Positions 29,114-36,700 of a DNA stretch of 51,044 bases are shown here, one piece after another. Within the stretch, counting starts at the first letter, position 1; each line of letters begins with the position of its first letter. Source of the stretch: Bacillota bacterium. Lineage in GTDB: Bacteria; Bacillota; Clostridia; Lachnospirales; CAG-274. The stretch spans positions 1 to 51,044 of the forward strand of contig JAFUAF010000008.1 of the NCBI GenBank assembly GCA_017460805.1, read 5' to 3'. A model generated the notes under the pieces. It was given only the letters and a program-made list of their open reading frames with translations. It searched no databases and was not told where the DNA came from. Position numbers and translations under genes: made by a program.

Positions 29114-30847
29114 ATGGATTTTATGGAAAACTATAAACTTTGGCTTGAGGATGATTACTTTGACGAGGCTACCAAAGCGGAGTTAAAGGCTATCGAAAAC
29201 GACCCCAAGGAAATAGAGGAGCGTTTTTATAAAAATCTTGAATTTGGTACGGGCGGTCTGCGCGGTATAATCGGTGCAGGTACAAACCGAATGAATATCT
29301 ACACGGTTTCAAAGGCTACACAGGGCTTTGCAAACTACATAAAAAAGCAGGGCGAGGACGCTGTTAAAAAAGGCGTTGTTATCGCTTACGATTCAAGAAA
29401 CTTCTCACCCGAGTTTGCGGAGATAACCGCGCGTGTGCTTGCGGGCAACGGTATCAAGGCTTATTTGTCGGATGAACTTCGTCCCGTGCCCATGCTCAGC
29501 TTTTCTATCAGATATCTGGGCTGTACGGGCGGCGTTGTTGTAACGGCAAGCCATAACCCGCCCGAATACAACGGTTACAAGGTTTACTGGGAAGACGGCG
29601 GACAGGTCCCTGCTCCCCGTGACGGCGAGATAATAAAAGAAGTTAATGCGGTAACGGATTGGTCTATGATAAAGAAAGCCGACCTTGAAGAGGCTGTAAA
29701 CAATGAAATGATACAGTATGTAGGCCCCGAGATAGATGTGGCTTACCTTGATGCTGTGACAGACTGCATCGTAAATCCCGACATTATCAAAAACACCGAC
29801 CTTAAGATAGTTTACACACCTATCCACGGCTCGGGTAACAAGCCTGTAAGACGTGCTCTTGCAAAGGCGGGCTTTAAAAATGTTTATGTAGTACCTCAGC
29901 AGGAAAAACCCGATGGCAATTTTACCACTGTTGGTTATCCCAACCCCGAAAACAAGGCTGTTTTTGACCTGGCTATCGAGCTTGCAAAGAAAAAGGGCGC
30001 CGATATCATCGTCGGTACAGACCCCGATGCAGACCGCGTTGGTGCTGTTGTAAAAACAACTTCGGGCGATTATACTGTGCTTACGGGCAATATGACAGGT
30101 ACTCTTATTCTTGAATATATCCTTTCACAGAAGAAAGCAGCGGGCAAGCTTCCCAAAAACGGCGCTGTTGTTTCGACTATCGTTTCTACCGATATGTCAA
30201 AGGCTATCTGTGCGGAATATGGCATGAAATATTTTGACGTTCTGACGGGCTTCAAGTATATCGGCGAAAAGATAAAAGAATTTGAGGCTTCGGGCGAATA
30301 TGTTTACCAGTTTGGCTTTGAGGAAAGCTACGGCTGTCTGTCGGGTACTTACGCACGCGACAAGGACGGCGTTTGCGCTACAATGCTTATCTGCGAAATG
30401 GCTGCTTACTACAAGTCACGCGGCATGAGCCTTTATGACGGCCTGCTTGAACTTTACAAAAAATACGGCGTTTATAAGGAAACTATCCATTCCATCACTC
30501 TTCCGGGTCTTGACGGCGTTGCAAATATCGCCAAGGTAATGAGCAAAATGCGCGAAGACTCTCCCAAGGAGATAGACGGCGTAAAGGTTATCGAAATGCG
30601 CGACTATAAAGAGGATAAGATCGTCGATCTTACAACAGGCGAGACAAAGCCTACGGGTCTTCCGTCAAGCAACGTGCTTTATTATATACTTGAAGACGGC
30701 ACATGGTTCTGTGTTCGCCCCAGCGGTACAGAGCCCAAGATCAAGATCTACTTCGGCAGCAAGGGCAGCAGTATAGAGGAAGTTGAGGGCAAGATCGCCA
30801 AGGCGCAAAACGGTATAGTTTCGCTTGTTGACAGTATTCTTGCTTAA
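29114..30847 (+). CDS. phosphoglucomutase/phosphomannomutase
   Basis: An alpha-D-phosphohexomutase interconverting hexose 1- and 6-phosphates, which feeds glycogen, wall and polysaccharide precursors. The phosphoserine loop is TASHNP (Ser near 146), the metal loop is GTDPDADRVG, the sugar loop is GFEESYG, and the phosphate-binding loop is RPSGTEPKIK. At about 577 residues it is the PgcA-type form. The start is taken at 29114 because GAGAGG lies about 12 bases upstream. ATGs at 29102 and 29123 in the same frame are possible alternatives. Confidence 0.94.
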   Translation: MDFMENYKLWLEDDYFDEATKAELKAIENDPKEIEERFYKNLEFGTGGLRGIIGAGTNRMNIYTVSKATQGFANYIKKQGEDAVKKGVVIAYDSRNFSPEFAEITARVLAGNGIKAYLSDELRPVPMLSFSIRYLGCTGGVVVTASHNPPEYNGYKVYWEDGGQVPAPRDGEIIKEVNAVTDWSMIKKADLEEAVNNEMIQYVGPEIDVAYLDAVTDCIVNPDIIKNTDLKIVYTPIHGSGNKPVRRALAKAGFKNVYVVPQQEKPDGNFTTVGYPNPENKAVFDLAIELAKKKGADIIVGTDPDADRVGAVVKTTSGDYTVLTGNMTGTLILEYILSQKKAAGKLPKNGAVVSTIVSTDMSKAICAEYGMKYFDVLTGFKYIGEKIKEFEASGEYVYQFGFEESYGCLSGTYARDKDGVCATMLICEMAAYYKSRGMSLYDGLLELYKKYGVYKETIHSITLPGLDGVANIAKVMSKMREDSPKEIDGVKVIEMRDYKEDKIVDLTTGETKPTGLPSSNVLYYILEDGTWFCVRPSGTEPKIKIYFGSKGSSIEEVEGKIAKAQNGIVSLVDSILA

Positions 30848-30858
30848 GAGGTTTTAAT

Positions 30859-31245
30859 ATGGCAAAAAATTCACTTAATATAACTTACTTATGGCAGGAC
30901 AGAAAAAGGCATTTAGGGCTGCCTATCTCGTTTACAAAATATGCTTTGAGTGAAGACAGGATATTTTTGGAAACGGGTCTGTTGAATGTTAAGTATGAAG
31001 AAATAAATCTTTATCGCGTTAAGGACTTGACACTTAAAATAAGCTTCGGGCAGAAAATTTTCGGTGTGGGCAGTATTATCGTACACTCCGCCGACGAAAC
31101 AAATGCGCATCTTGAAATAAGAAATGTCAAAAATCCAAAAGAGGTAAAGGAACTTCTGCACACAAGTGTGGAAAAAGCAAGAGCATCCGCAAATATCCGT
31201 GTGGGCGAATATCTCTCGGGAAATGATGTTTGTGACGATTGCTGA
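30859..31245 (+). CDS. bacterial PH-domain (DUF304-like) protein
   Basis: The 128-residue protein has a short PH-like beta domain (about 20-110). Typical pieces are YALSEDRIFLETGLLNVKYE and the following RVKDLTL, IFGVGSIIVHSAD and LEIRNVKNPKEVKELL. No membrane helix is present, unlike many YdbS-type relatives. It lies 11 bases after phosphoglucomutase and is cotranscribed. The role is unknown. A strong terminator follows. Confidence 0.75.
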   Translation: MAKNSLNITYLWQDRKRHLGLPISFTKYALSEDRIFLETGLLNVKYEEINLYRVKDLTLKISFGQKIFGVGSIIVHSADETNAHLEIRNVKNPKEVKELLHTSVEKARASANIRVGEYLSGNDVCDDC

Positions 31246-31280
31246 TTTTTGATTGACATAACAGAGAAGGTTTAAAATAC

Positions 31281-31311
31281 AAAACGGGCTTGATTTGTCA
31301 AGCCCGTTTTT
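31281..31311. terminator. bidirectional terminator
   Basis: AAAACGGGCTTGA (31281-31293) pairs perfectly with 31298-31310 around a 4-base loop, with T or U runs on both strands. It lies between two convergent operons. Confidence 0.88.
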
Positions 31312-31353
31312 GTATGCCGTTGCGGCTTATCTGTAACTCCTGTAAGATTTACA

Positions 31354-31816
31354 TTATGGTTCTTCATATATTGCCGATATTTGCCATTCACCATTTTCTT
31401 TGTGAATTTTCCAATGAGATAAAACCAATGAAGACCCATATAGAATTTTATCATCTCCGTTTTTTACTTTGTTTGAATATATTACCCACATATGACCATT
31501 TTTAAAATTGTGAATTATAAAAAGCCTAAAAACAAAAGTTTCTGTTTTTAAAATTTTCTCGTGTTTGTAACTTTCCCTGCCTGAGTTATAAAACCATACC
31601 AAATTGTTTGAAGATTCAATTTTATTTACTTTAAGATTCATATTGTCTTTAACGGTTTTTATTAATGAATTTGTATCAAATAACATAATAATATAAATAA
31701 TCGCTAAAATTGATCCTATTATTTTTATTTTTTTCCCAATTTTATGCCACCCCCATTAATGTGTGTATTTCTTTCTGAATTTCTGCCGAATACCCATTTG
31801 AATTTAAACCGTCCAT
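31354..31816 (-). pseudogene. small type II membrane protein, frameshifted at a G5 run
   Basis: Two adjacent frames make one sensible protein. From ATG at 31816 (13 bases after the lipoprotein stop) the reading is MDGLNSNGYSAEIQKEIHTL then MG, after which VA and a stop follow. In the next frame the chain continues WHKIGKK, a hydrophobic segment IIGSILAIIYIIMLF, then the intact 3' part ending SAIYEEP. The frames join if one base is removed from the five-G run at 31754-31750 (CCCCC on the plus strand). The 3' part alone (ATG 31686) would lack the anchor. Either a real frameshift, phase variation or a sequencing error. Function unknown. Confidence 0.6.
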
Positions 31817-31829
31817 TGATTTTTCTTCT

Positions 31830-32462
31830 TTACTTAAAATCTGCACTATATACGCTGATTCCGCTAACTATATTGTTTTTAAATTTTATAAGCAAAAAAT
31901 GATTTTGATCTACTCTATAGTAACACTCTGTTTCTTCTTTCGTCACATTTTTTTCATCCGGTTCACCATATTTGTTTACAACTTGGGAATACTCCATTCC
32001 TTCCGTAATGTCGTCAACTTTGACTTTTGCAAAGGTATCATAAAAATTATAGAACGAAATACAATATATTGTCTCATTGTTTATTGACGCATTATCTTTT
32101 TTTAAAAAAACTGTTCCAATCTTAACAGTTTCATTATAAAGAGTGGCAACATCACTTTTTATCCCTTCTGTTTCACTATCAAACATAAATTCCAGATTAT
32201 ATTTTTTGTCCCAATCTTTTATAGTTGTCATAAGTTCAATTTTGTCATTATCATAATAGATATTATCCAAAACCCTTTCAAAATCAAACCCGCTTTCAGT
32301 GTTATCCGCTTCTAACGGGGTTTCTGTATGAGTTACTTTTTCCTCAGAAACAGTTGGTGTAGAATTTTTATTATTTAAATCATTTTCAACAATCGCTCCG
32401 TTAGATGTGCACCCGTTAAGCAAAAGCATTGCCAACATTATTCCTACAAGTTTTCGTTTCAT
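31830..32462 (-). CDS. hypothetical lipoprotein
   Basis: The 210-residue protein has a lipoprotein signal: basic MKRK, hydrophobic core and lipobox LLNGC with the Cys near residue 18. A Ser/Thr/Glu-rich linker (about 20-58) is followed by a compact domain ending YGEPDEKN...VSGISVYSADFK, reminiscent of small clostridial envelope proteins. No family is assigned. It lies 28 bases after the next gene upstream and just before the frameshifted membrane protein, so the three may form one envelope operon. Base composition is AT-richer than neighbouring housekeeping genes. Confidence 0.65.
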   Translation of the reverse strand: MKRKLVGIMLAMLLLNGCTSNGAIVENDLNNKNSTPTVSEEKVTHTETPLEADNTESGFDFERVLDNIYYDNDKIELMTTIKDWDKKYNLEFMFDSETEGIKSDVATLYNETVKIGTVFLKKDNASINNETIYCISFYNFYDTFAKVKVDDITEGMEYSQVVNKYGEPDEKNVTKEETECYYRVDQNHFLLIKFKNNIVSGISVYSADFK

Positions 32463-32490
32463 TTTTTGTCTCCTTTATTTTTTGTACACA

Positions 32491-33276
32491 CTATCTTTCG
32501 TTTTCAAGTATTCTTGTGCCTGTTCCGTTGCAGATGACCCAATATTTATATTTATACAAATAGTTTGTGTCAAATACTTTGCCTTCGGGGGTTAAATTTG
32601 TATTTTTATCATACATATATACATAAACACCATTAAGGTCTGTGCCGTTTTTAAAGGTTTCTGTGTTTTGCATAAGGACATCCTGTGTTTCATCGGTTTC
32701 AAGGGCGTAAATATTCATATTGCCGCCGTCAAAATAGCCGAGCAGGTCATTAAAGAAAATCTCTGTCTCCATAGCTGCATATCTTTTTGTGCTTCTTTCA
32801 AGAAACAGATATACGTCTTTATCCACATAATTCTCATTGCCGTCAACATAAACCACTTCATGGCCGCAGTTGTCAAAACTAACGTACTTTACCTCAACAC
32901 CAAGTTTTTCGGACAGGTAGTCATAAAAATTTTTATAAAGAATATCTTCCTCGTAATCGTCGGATAAAATGCCGTCCCTTGATGTGCATTTTATCTCTTT
33001 GCCCGTGCTGTCGATAAATGTGCCGTGCATGGCGGCATTGCTGAAATACCCGCCGTCTATGCCAAGCGCGGGTGCATGGTAGCTTATATCCCCGGGGAAA
33101 TAATCGGTACAGCTTTCTATTTTTATCCCATATTTCTGCTCCAGATAAGCTGTTGCACTTTCCGTAAACTCGGTTTTCTGTTTGTTTTCGAGATATGTTT
33201 TTGATGTTTTATGAGCTGCATTAAAAAGAATGACTAAAAAAATAATGCCTGCTACTGCAATTAAAACTTTTTTCAT
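32491..33276 (-). CDS. hypothetical membrane-anchored extracytoplasmic protein
   Basis: The 261-residue protein has an N-terminal anchor or signal (about 4-22) followed by an outside domain with no recognised motif; it is rich in Tyr and Asp/Glu. It has no lipobox Cys in the right place. It is first in a leftward run with the lipoprotein and the frameshifted protein. No family assignment is made. Confidence 0.6.
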   Translation of the reverse strand: MKKVLIAVAGIIFLVILFNAAHKTSKTYLENKQKTEFTESATAYLEQKYGIKIESCTDYFPGDISYHAPALGIDGGYFSNAAMHGTFIDSTGKEIKCTSRDGILSDDYEEDILYKNFYDYLSEKLGVEVKYVSFDNCGHEVVYVDGNENYVDKDVYLFLERSTKRYAAMETEIFFNDLLGYFDGGNMNIYALETDETQDVLMQNTETFKNGTDLNGVYVYMYDKNTNLTPEGKVFDTNYLYKYKYWVICNGTGTRILENER

Positions 33277-33358
33277 TTTATAACTCCGTTAAGGTGGTTG
33301 TGGTTAAATTGTGATTTAACGGCGAAATCATGTAGGTCTGTGCGCAGTATAAAAAGCT

Positions 33359-33464
33359 GTCCCTTTAGGGAAAGTGGCGCCGCTCGCGGCGCCGAAAGGG
33401 TGCTTTCCCTCGGGGCTTTTCCACCCTTCAGTCGCGCTTCGCGCGCCAGCTTCCCTAAAGGGAC
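33359..33464. repeat. palindromic extragenic element with nested hairpins
   Basis: Terminal inverted arms GTCCCTTTAGGGAAAG (33359-33374) and CTTCCCTAAAGGGAC (33450-33464) match except for one extra A. Each arm is itself palindromic (TCCCTTTAGGGA). Inside are GGCGCCG-CTCG-CGGCGCC, an AAGGGTG/CACCCTT pair and a CGCGC-TTCG-GCGCG hairpin. No coding capacity is seen. It has the form of a MITE- or REP-like element. Confidence 0.65.
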
Positions 33465-33550
33465 GCCAAGGACGACACCCTTTTCTTCAATAGCCACGGC
33501 GAGAGTTTCGTGGTTCCCGATAGTCCGGTAACTGCGGTGCGCGTTTCTTG

Positions 33551-33652
33551 GCTCCCCTCGTTAGGGGAGCTGTCAGCCGCCATTTTATCGGCTTTTGACA
33601 AAAAACTACAACGGCTGACTGAGGGGTTTGCGGACTTCGGATAGAAGTCCGC
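33551..33652. repeat. second hairpin repeat (GTCAGCCG type)
   Basis: A CTCCCCTCGTTAGGGGAG hairpin (33552-33569) is followed by TGTCAGCCG, which pairs with CGGCTGAC at 33612-33619. GCGGACTTC (33630-33638) pairs with GAAGTCCGC (33644-33652). This resembles extragenic repeats widespread in gut Clostridia (general knowledge; no search done). The whole 33277-33747 gap has no gene. Confidence 0.5.
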
Positions 33653-33675
33653 TGTCCCTGCCATCAACACCCCGT

Positions 33676-33740
33676 CAAATTCCAATTTTATTTCAACCAC
33701 CACAAAAAAAGGGATGAAGCACTGTAAGTGCAACATCCCC
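33676..33740 (-). terminator. SPFH gene terminator, copy B of the repeated terminator module
   Basis: On the minus strand, GGGATG-TT-GCACT, loop TAC, AGTGC-TT-CATCCC, then seven U. The stem has a symmetrical 2-base internal bulge. The module and its AAATTCCAAT tail match 132-200 beside recA. Confidence 0.85.
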
Positions 33741-33747
33741 AAATAAA

Positions 33748-35085
33748 TTACTGTTTATCGTTGTCGTCAAAAGGATCGCCGCATTCGGGGCAGAACTTAG
33801 GTGGGTTAGCGGGGTCTTCGGGTTCCCAGCCGCACTTGTCGCACTTATAGAGAGGTGCGCCTGCGGGCTTTGGCTTACCGCACTCCGAACAGAACTTGCC
33901 CTTGTTTACTGCGCCGCAGCTGCAAGTCCAACCCTCTGCGGGAACGGGAGCGGGTTTGCCGCATTCTGCACAGAACTTGCCCGTATTGCCCGAATGTCCG
34001 CAGCTGCAAGTCCAGCCTGCTGCCGCTGCCGCCTGCTGGGGCTGTGCCGCTGCCTGCTGTGCCTGTTGCTGCTGAGCGCCCATCTGGAAGAGGTTGCCTG
34101 CGTTCATGCCGCCTGCATTTTGAGCCATGTTCATGCCCATAAATGCACCCATAACGCCCATGCCGCCGTTTTGGTTGTTGGCTGCGCCGACCATAGCTTC
34201 TCCCTGTGCGCCGACAAGGTGAGCTGCTGCCATGGTAGGATTGCGGAATGTTGCATCACGCTGAAGCTTCTTGATAAGCTCCTCGTCCTCCTGTGATGCG
34301 CTGATAGAAGACACACCGACGGAAACGATCTCTATACCGCGGATATCATGCCACTTTGCGGAAAGAACCTCGTTAAGAGCATCAGCCATTTCCATAGTGT
34401 GGTTTGTAACTGCGCTGTAACGGATGCCCATTTCGCTTATCTTGCCGAAAGCGGGCTGTAAAGCCGTTAAAAATTCAGTTTTCATCTGCGGTTCGATAGT
34501 CTCGCGCTTGTAGTTGTCGGAGATATTGCCGCATACATTTGTGTAGAATTTGATAGGGTCAACGATACGGAAAGAGTACTCGCCGAAGCAGCGTACCGAA
34601 ATATCTATATCAAGACCGATATTGTTGTCAACAACACGGAAAGGCACAGGATTTGGTGTGCCGTACTTGTTGTTTAACAGTTCCTTTGTGTTTATGTAGT
34701 AAACTCTCTGGTCGTTGGCTGTTGCGCCGCCGAAAGTAAAACGCTTGCCAAGGTTTTTGAATGACTCCTTAAGACCCTCGCCGAAACCGCCGTAGAATAC
34801 ACTCGGTTCTGTGGAGCTGTCGTATACGAATTCGCCGGGTTCTGCACATATCTCGGCAACCTTGCCCTGCTCAACGATAAGCATACACTGACCGTCTGCA
34901 ACGGCAATAATACTGCCGTTTGAGATAATGTTGTCATTGCCCTTTGTGTTAGAGCCTTTGTTCACTCTCTTTGAGCCCTTTACCGCAAGTACCGTTTCGG
35001 GTATCGCTTCACAATAGAAATATTCACGCCATTGATCGGCGAGCACCGTACCCGCTGCGGATGTTAAAGCATTAATAAGTCCCAT
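33748..35085 (-). CDS. SPFH-domain protein with three C-terminal zinc ribbons (YdjI-like)
   Basis: The 445-residue protein starts with an SPFH/virion-core-like domain (about 1-290), then a Met/Gly/Ala/Gln-rich low-complexity linker (about 300-355), then three zinc ribbons, each with two CxC or CxxC knuckles: WTCSCG...FCAECG, WTCSCG...FCSECG and YKCDKCG...FCPECG. Such proteins form membrane-associated scaffolds linked to envelope stress. In Bacillus the relative YdjI belongs to a phage-shock-like membrane repair module. No PspA or YdjGH partner lies nearby here. Confidence 0.85.
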   Translation of the reverse strand: MGLINALTSAAGTVLADQWREYFYCEAIPETVLAVKGSKRVNKGSNTKGNDNIISNGSIIAVADGQCMLIVEQGKVAEICAEPGEFVYDSSTEPSVFYGGFGEGLKESFKNLGKRFTFGGATANDQRVYYINTKELLNNKYGTPNPVPFRVVDNNIGLDIDISVRCFGEYSFRIVDPIKFYTNVCGNISDNYKRETIEPQMKTEFLTALQPAFGKISEMGIRYSAVTNHTMEMADALNEVLSAKWHDIRGIEIVSVGVSSISASQEDEELIKKLQRDATFRNPTMAAAHLVGAQGEAMVGAANNQNGGMGVMGAFMGMNMAQNAGGMNAGNLFQMGAQQQQAQQAAAQPQQAAAAAGWTCSCGHSGNTGKFCAECGKPAPVPAEGWTCSCGAVNKGKFCSECGKPKPAGAPLYKCDKCGWEPEDPANPPKFCPECGDPFDDNDKQ

Positions 35086-35295
35086 AAAAATTTCCTCCTT
35101 TATTTTAATGGATAATAGTTGATTTTAACTATATTTAGTTCATTATATCAAATATTTTATAAAAAATCAACATATAAAGCAAGGTTTTTTAAAAATATTG
35201 TTTACTTATTCTTTGTATAAAAAATTTGATTTTACTTTCATATAGGTATATGATTTAATAAATAACACAGGGGTTTGTGCAGAACAAAATTTTTT

Positions 35296-35324
35296 TGAAC
35301 CTTTTTTGAAAATTTATGCTCTTA
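35296..35324 (+). promoter_or_regulatory. possible ECF-type autoregulated promoter
   Basis: TGAACC (35296-35301) and CTCTTA (35319-35324) are 17 bases apart, upstream of the ECF sigma gene. The -35 has the AAC core common to ECF promoters; the -10 is weak. The remainder of the 35086-35362 gap is AT-rich and holds nothing else recognised. Confidence 0.35.
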
Positions 35325-35362
35325 TATACAGAAGCTTCTAAAAATAAGGCGGAGGAATACCA

Positions 35363-35881
35363 ATGGATGAAGAAAACACAGTACAGGCGTTAAAGGACGG
35401 CGATATGTCGGCGGTCGATCTTTTATACAATACTTATGCAAAAAACGCGCTGCGCACCGCTTTCCTGATCACTTCCGACCATTATCTGGCGGAGGATGTT
35501 TTGCAGGAAACCTTTATACAATGTATAAAGTCGATAAAAACGCTTAAAAACAATGCCGCCTTTAAGCCATGGTTTTATACTGTTCTTGTAAGAACGGCAT
35601 ATAAAGTTATAAAACACAAAAAGCACTTTGTTCCCGCAGAGGATATTTACGATAAAGCCGATACAGCGGTATACGATACATACCCGTCGGAAAATCCACG
35701 GATACTTGACTGCATAAAAAAGCTGAAACCCGTACTGCGAAGCACCGTTGTACTTTTTTACTACAATGAGCTTACGGTAAAGGAGATAAGCCGCATCATG
35801 CAATGTCCACAGGGAACAGTGAAATCAAGACTTAATACTGCCAGAAAAATTTTAAAAAAAGAGTTTAAGGAGGATTTTTAA
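35363..35881 (+). CDS. ECF-family RNA polymerase sigma factor
   Basis: The 172-residue protein has sigma region 2 (about 10-80, with DHYLAEDVLQETFIQCIKSI) and region 4 (about 115-168, with NELTVKEISRIMQCPQGTVK as the helix-turn-helix), and no regions 1 or 3, so it is an ECF factor. GGCGGAGG lies before the ATG. Its stop overlaps the start of the next gene by one base (TAATG), the usual coupling of sigma and anti-sigma. Confidence 0.92.
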   Translation: MDEENTVQALKDGDMSAVDLLYNTYAKNALRTAFLITSDHYLAEDVLQETFIQCIKSIKTLKNNAAFKPWFYTVLVRTAYKVIKHKKHFVPAEDIYDKADTAVYDTYPSENPRILDCIKKLKPVLRSTVVLFYYNELTVKEISRIMQCPQGTVKSRLNTARKILKKEFKEDF

Positions 35882-36627
35882 TGGACGACAGCAAAATAAA
35901 AAACGCACTTAACGAGGCGGTAAAGGATATATCCCCGTCGGAGGATATGCTGTATAGCATAAAAAATCTCTCCGTCAAGGAGGATATGAAAATGAAAAAA
36001 ATAAGGCCCATAAAAGCTGTATTGACCTGCGCACTTGCAATAGGCATACTTTCTGTCGGTGCAATAGGTGCAGGAAAGATAGTCGGCGTGGAATCACATT
36101 CTTCATCGCTTGAAGAAGTAAAAAAATTTCCGACCGAGGAAGAAGTAAAAAAAATGGCGGGTTTTGTTCCCGCATATACGGAAAAGCTTGGCGAATATGA
36201 GTTTGAAAGCTGTAGACCGGTACACAGCAGTGATATTGATGAGGACGGTATAAAAGCCGATGATTATACGGGTATCAGTTTCAACTACAAGACCGATAAG
36301 GGTATACTTGCGCTTGATATCGACCCAAAACCTATGCAGCAGGAAGCCTATGACGAAAAGTTTGACTACAAGGGTAAAGAAGTTTTTTATCACAGCATTC
36401 TTTATAAGTTTGTTCCGCCCGATTACACTTTGACGGATGAAGATAAGGAATTACAGGAAAAAGGGGAGCTTGAAATAAGCTATGGCTCACAGGAAGTTGA
36501 GTTGAAGAATATGCAGTCGCTTTTGTGGGAAAGCGGCGGAAAGACATACTGCCTGCTTGATATGGATGTGCAAATAGATAAGGGCGATTTTATAAACATG
36601 GCAAAGCAGGTCATAGATGCCGAATAA
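35881..36627 (+). CDS. probable membrane anti-sigma factor (DUF4367-like)
   Basis: The 248-residue protein has a short cytoplasmic N-terminus (1-40), one membrane helix (about 46-68) and an outside domain with a C-terminal part (LLWESGGKTYCLLDMDVQIDKGD split after the Tyr) like that of DUF4367 regulators. By position and topology it should hold the ECF factor at the membrane and release it on an external signal. No zinc-binding HxxxCxxC motif is seen, so it is not a ZAS anti-sigma. The signal is unknown. Confidence 0.72.
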   Translation: MDDSKIKNALNEAVKDISPSEDMLYSIKNLSVKEDMKMKKIRPIKAVLTCALAIGILSVGAIGAGKIVGVESHSSSLEEVKKFPTEEEVKKMAGFVPAYTEKLGEYEFESCRPVHSSDIDEDGIKADDYTGISFNYKTDKGILALDIDPKPMQQEAYDEKFDYKGKEVFYHSILYKFVPPDYTLTDEDKELQEKGELEISYGSQEVELKNMQSLLWESGGKTYCLLDMDVQIDKGDFINMAKQVIDAE

Positions 36628-36660
36628 ACAGTTTTAGCACAGAGGGAGGGCTTTGTGTAC

Positions 36661-36692
36661 AAAAAGACCGCCTGTCCACACGGACAGGCGGT
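36661..36692. terminator. pheT terminator (also ends the anti-sigma gene)
   Basis: ACCGCCTGTCC (36667-36677) pairs perfectly with 36682-36692 around ACAC. On the minus strand it is followed by C and five U, fitting pheT. The plus-strand tail is less U-rich. Confidence 0.82.
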
Positions 36693-36700
36693 TCGTTTGT

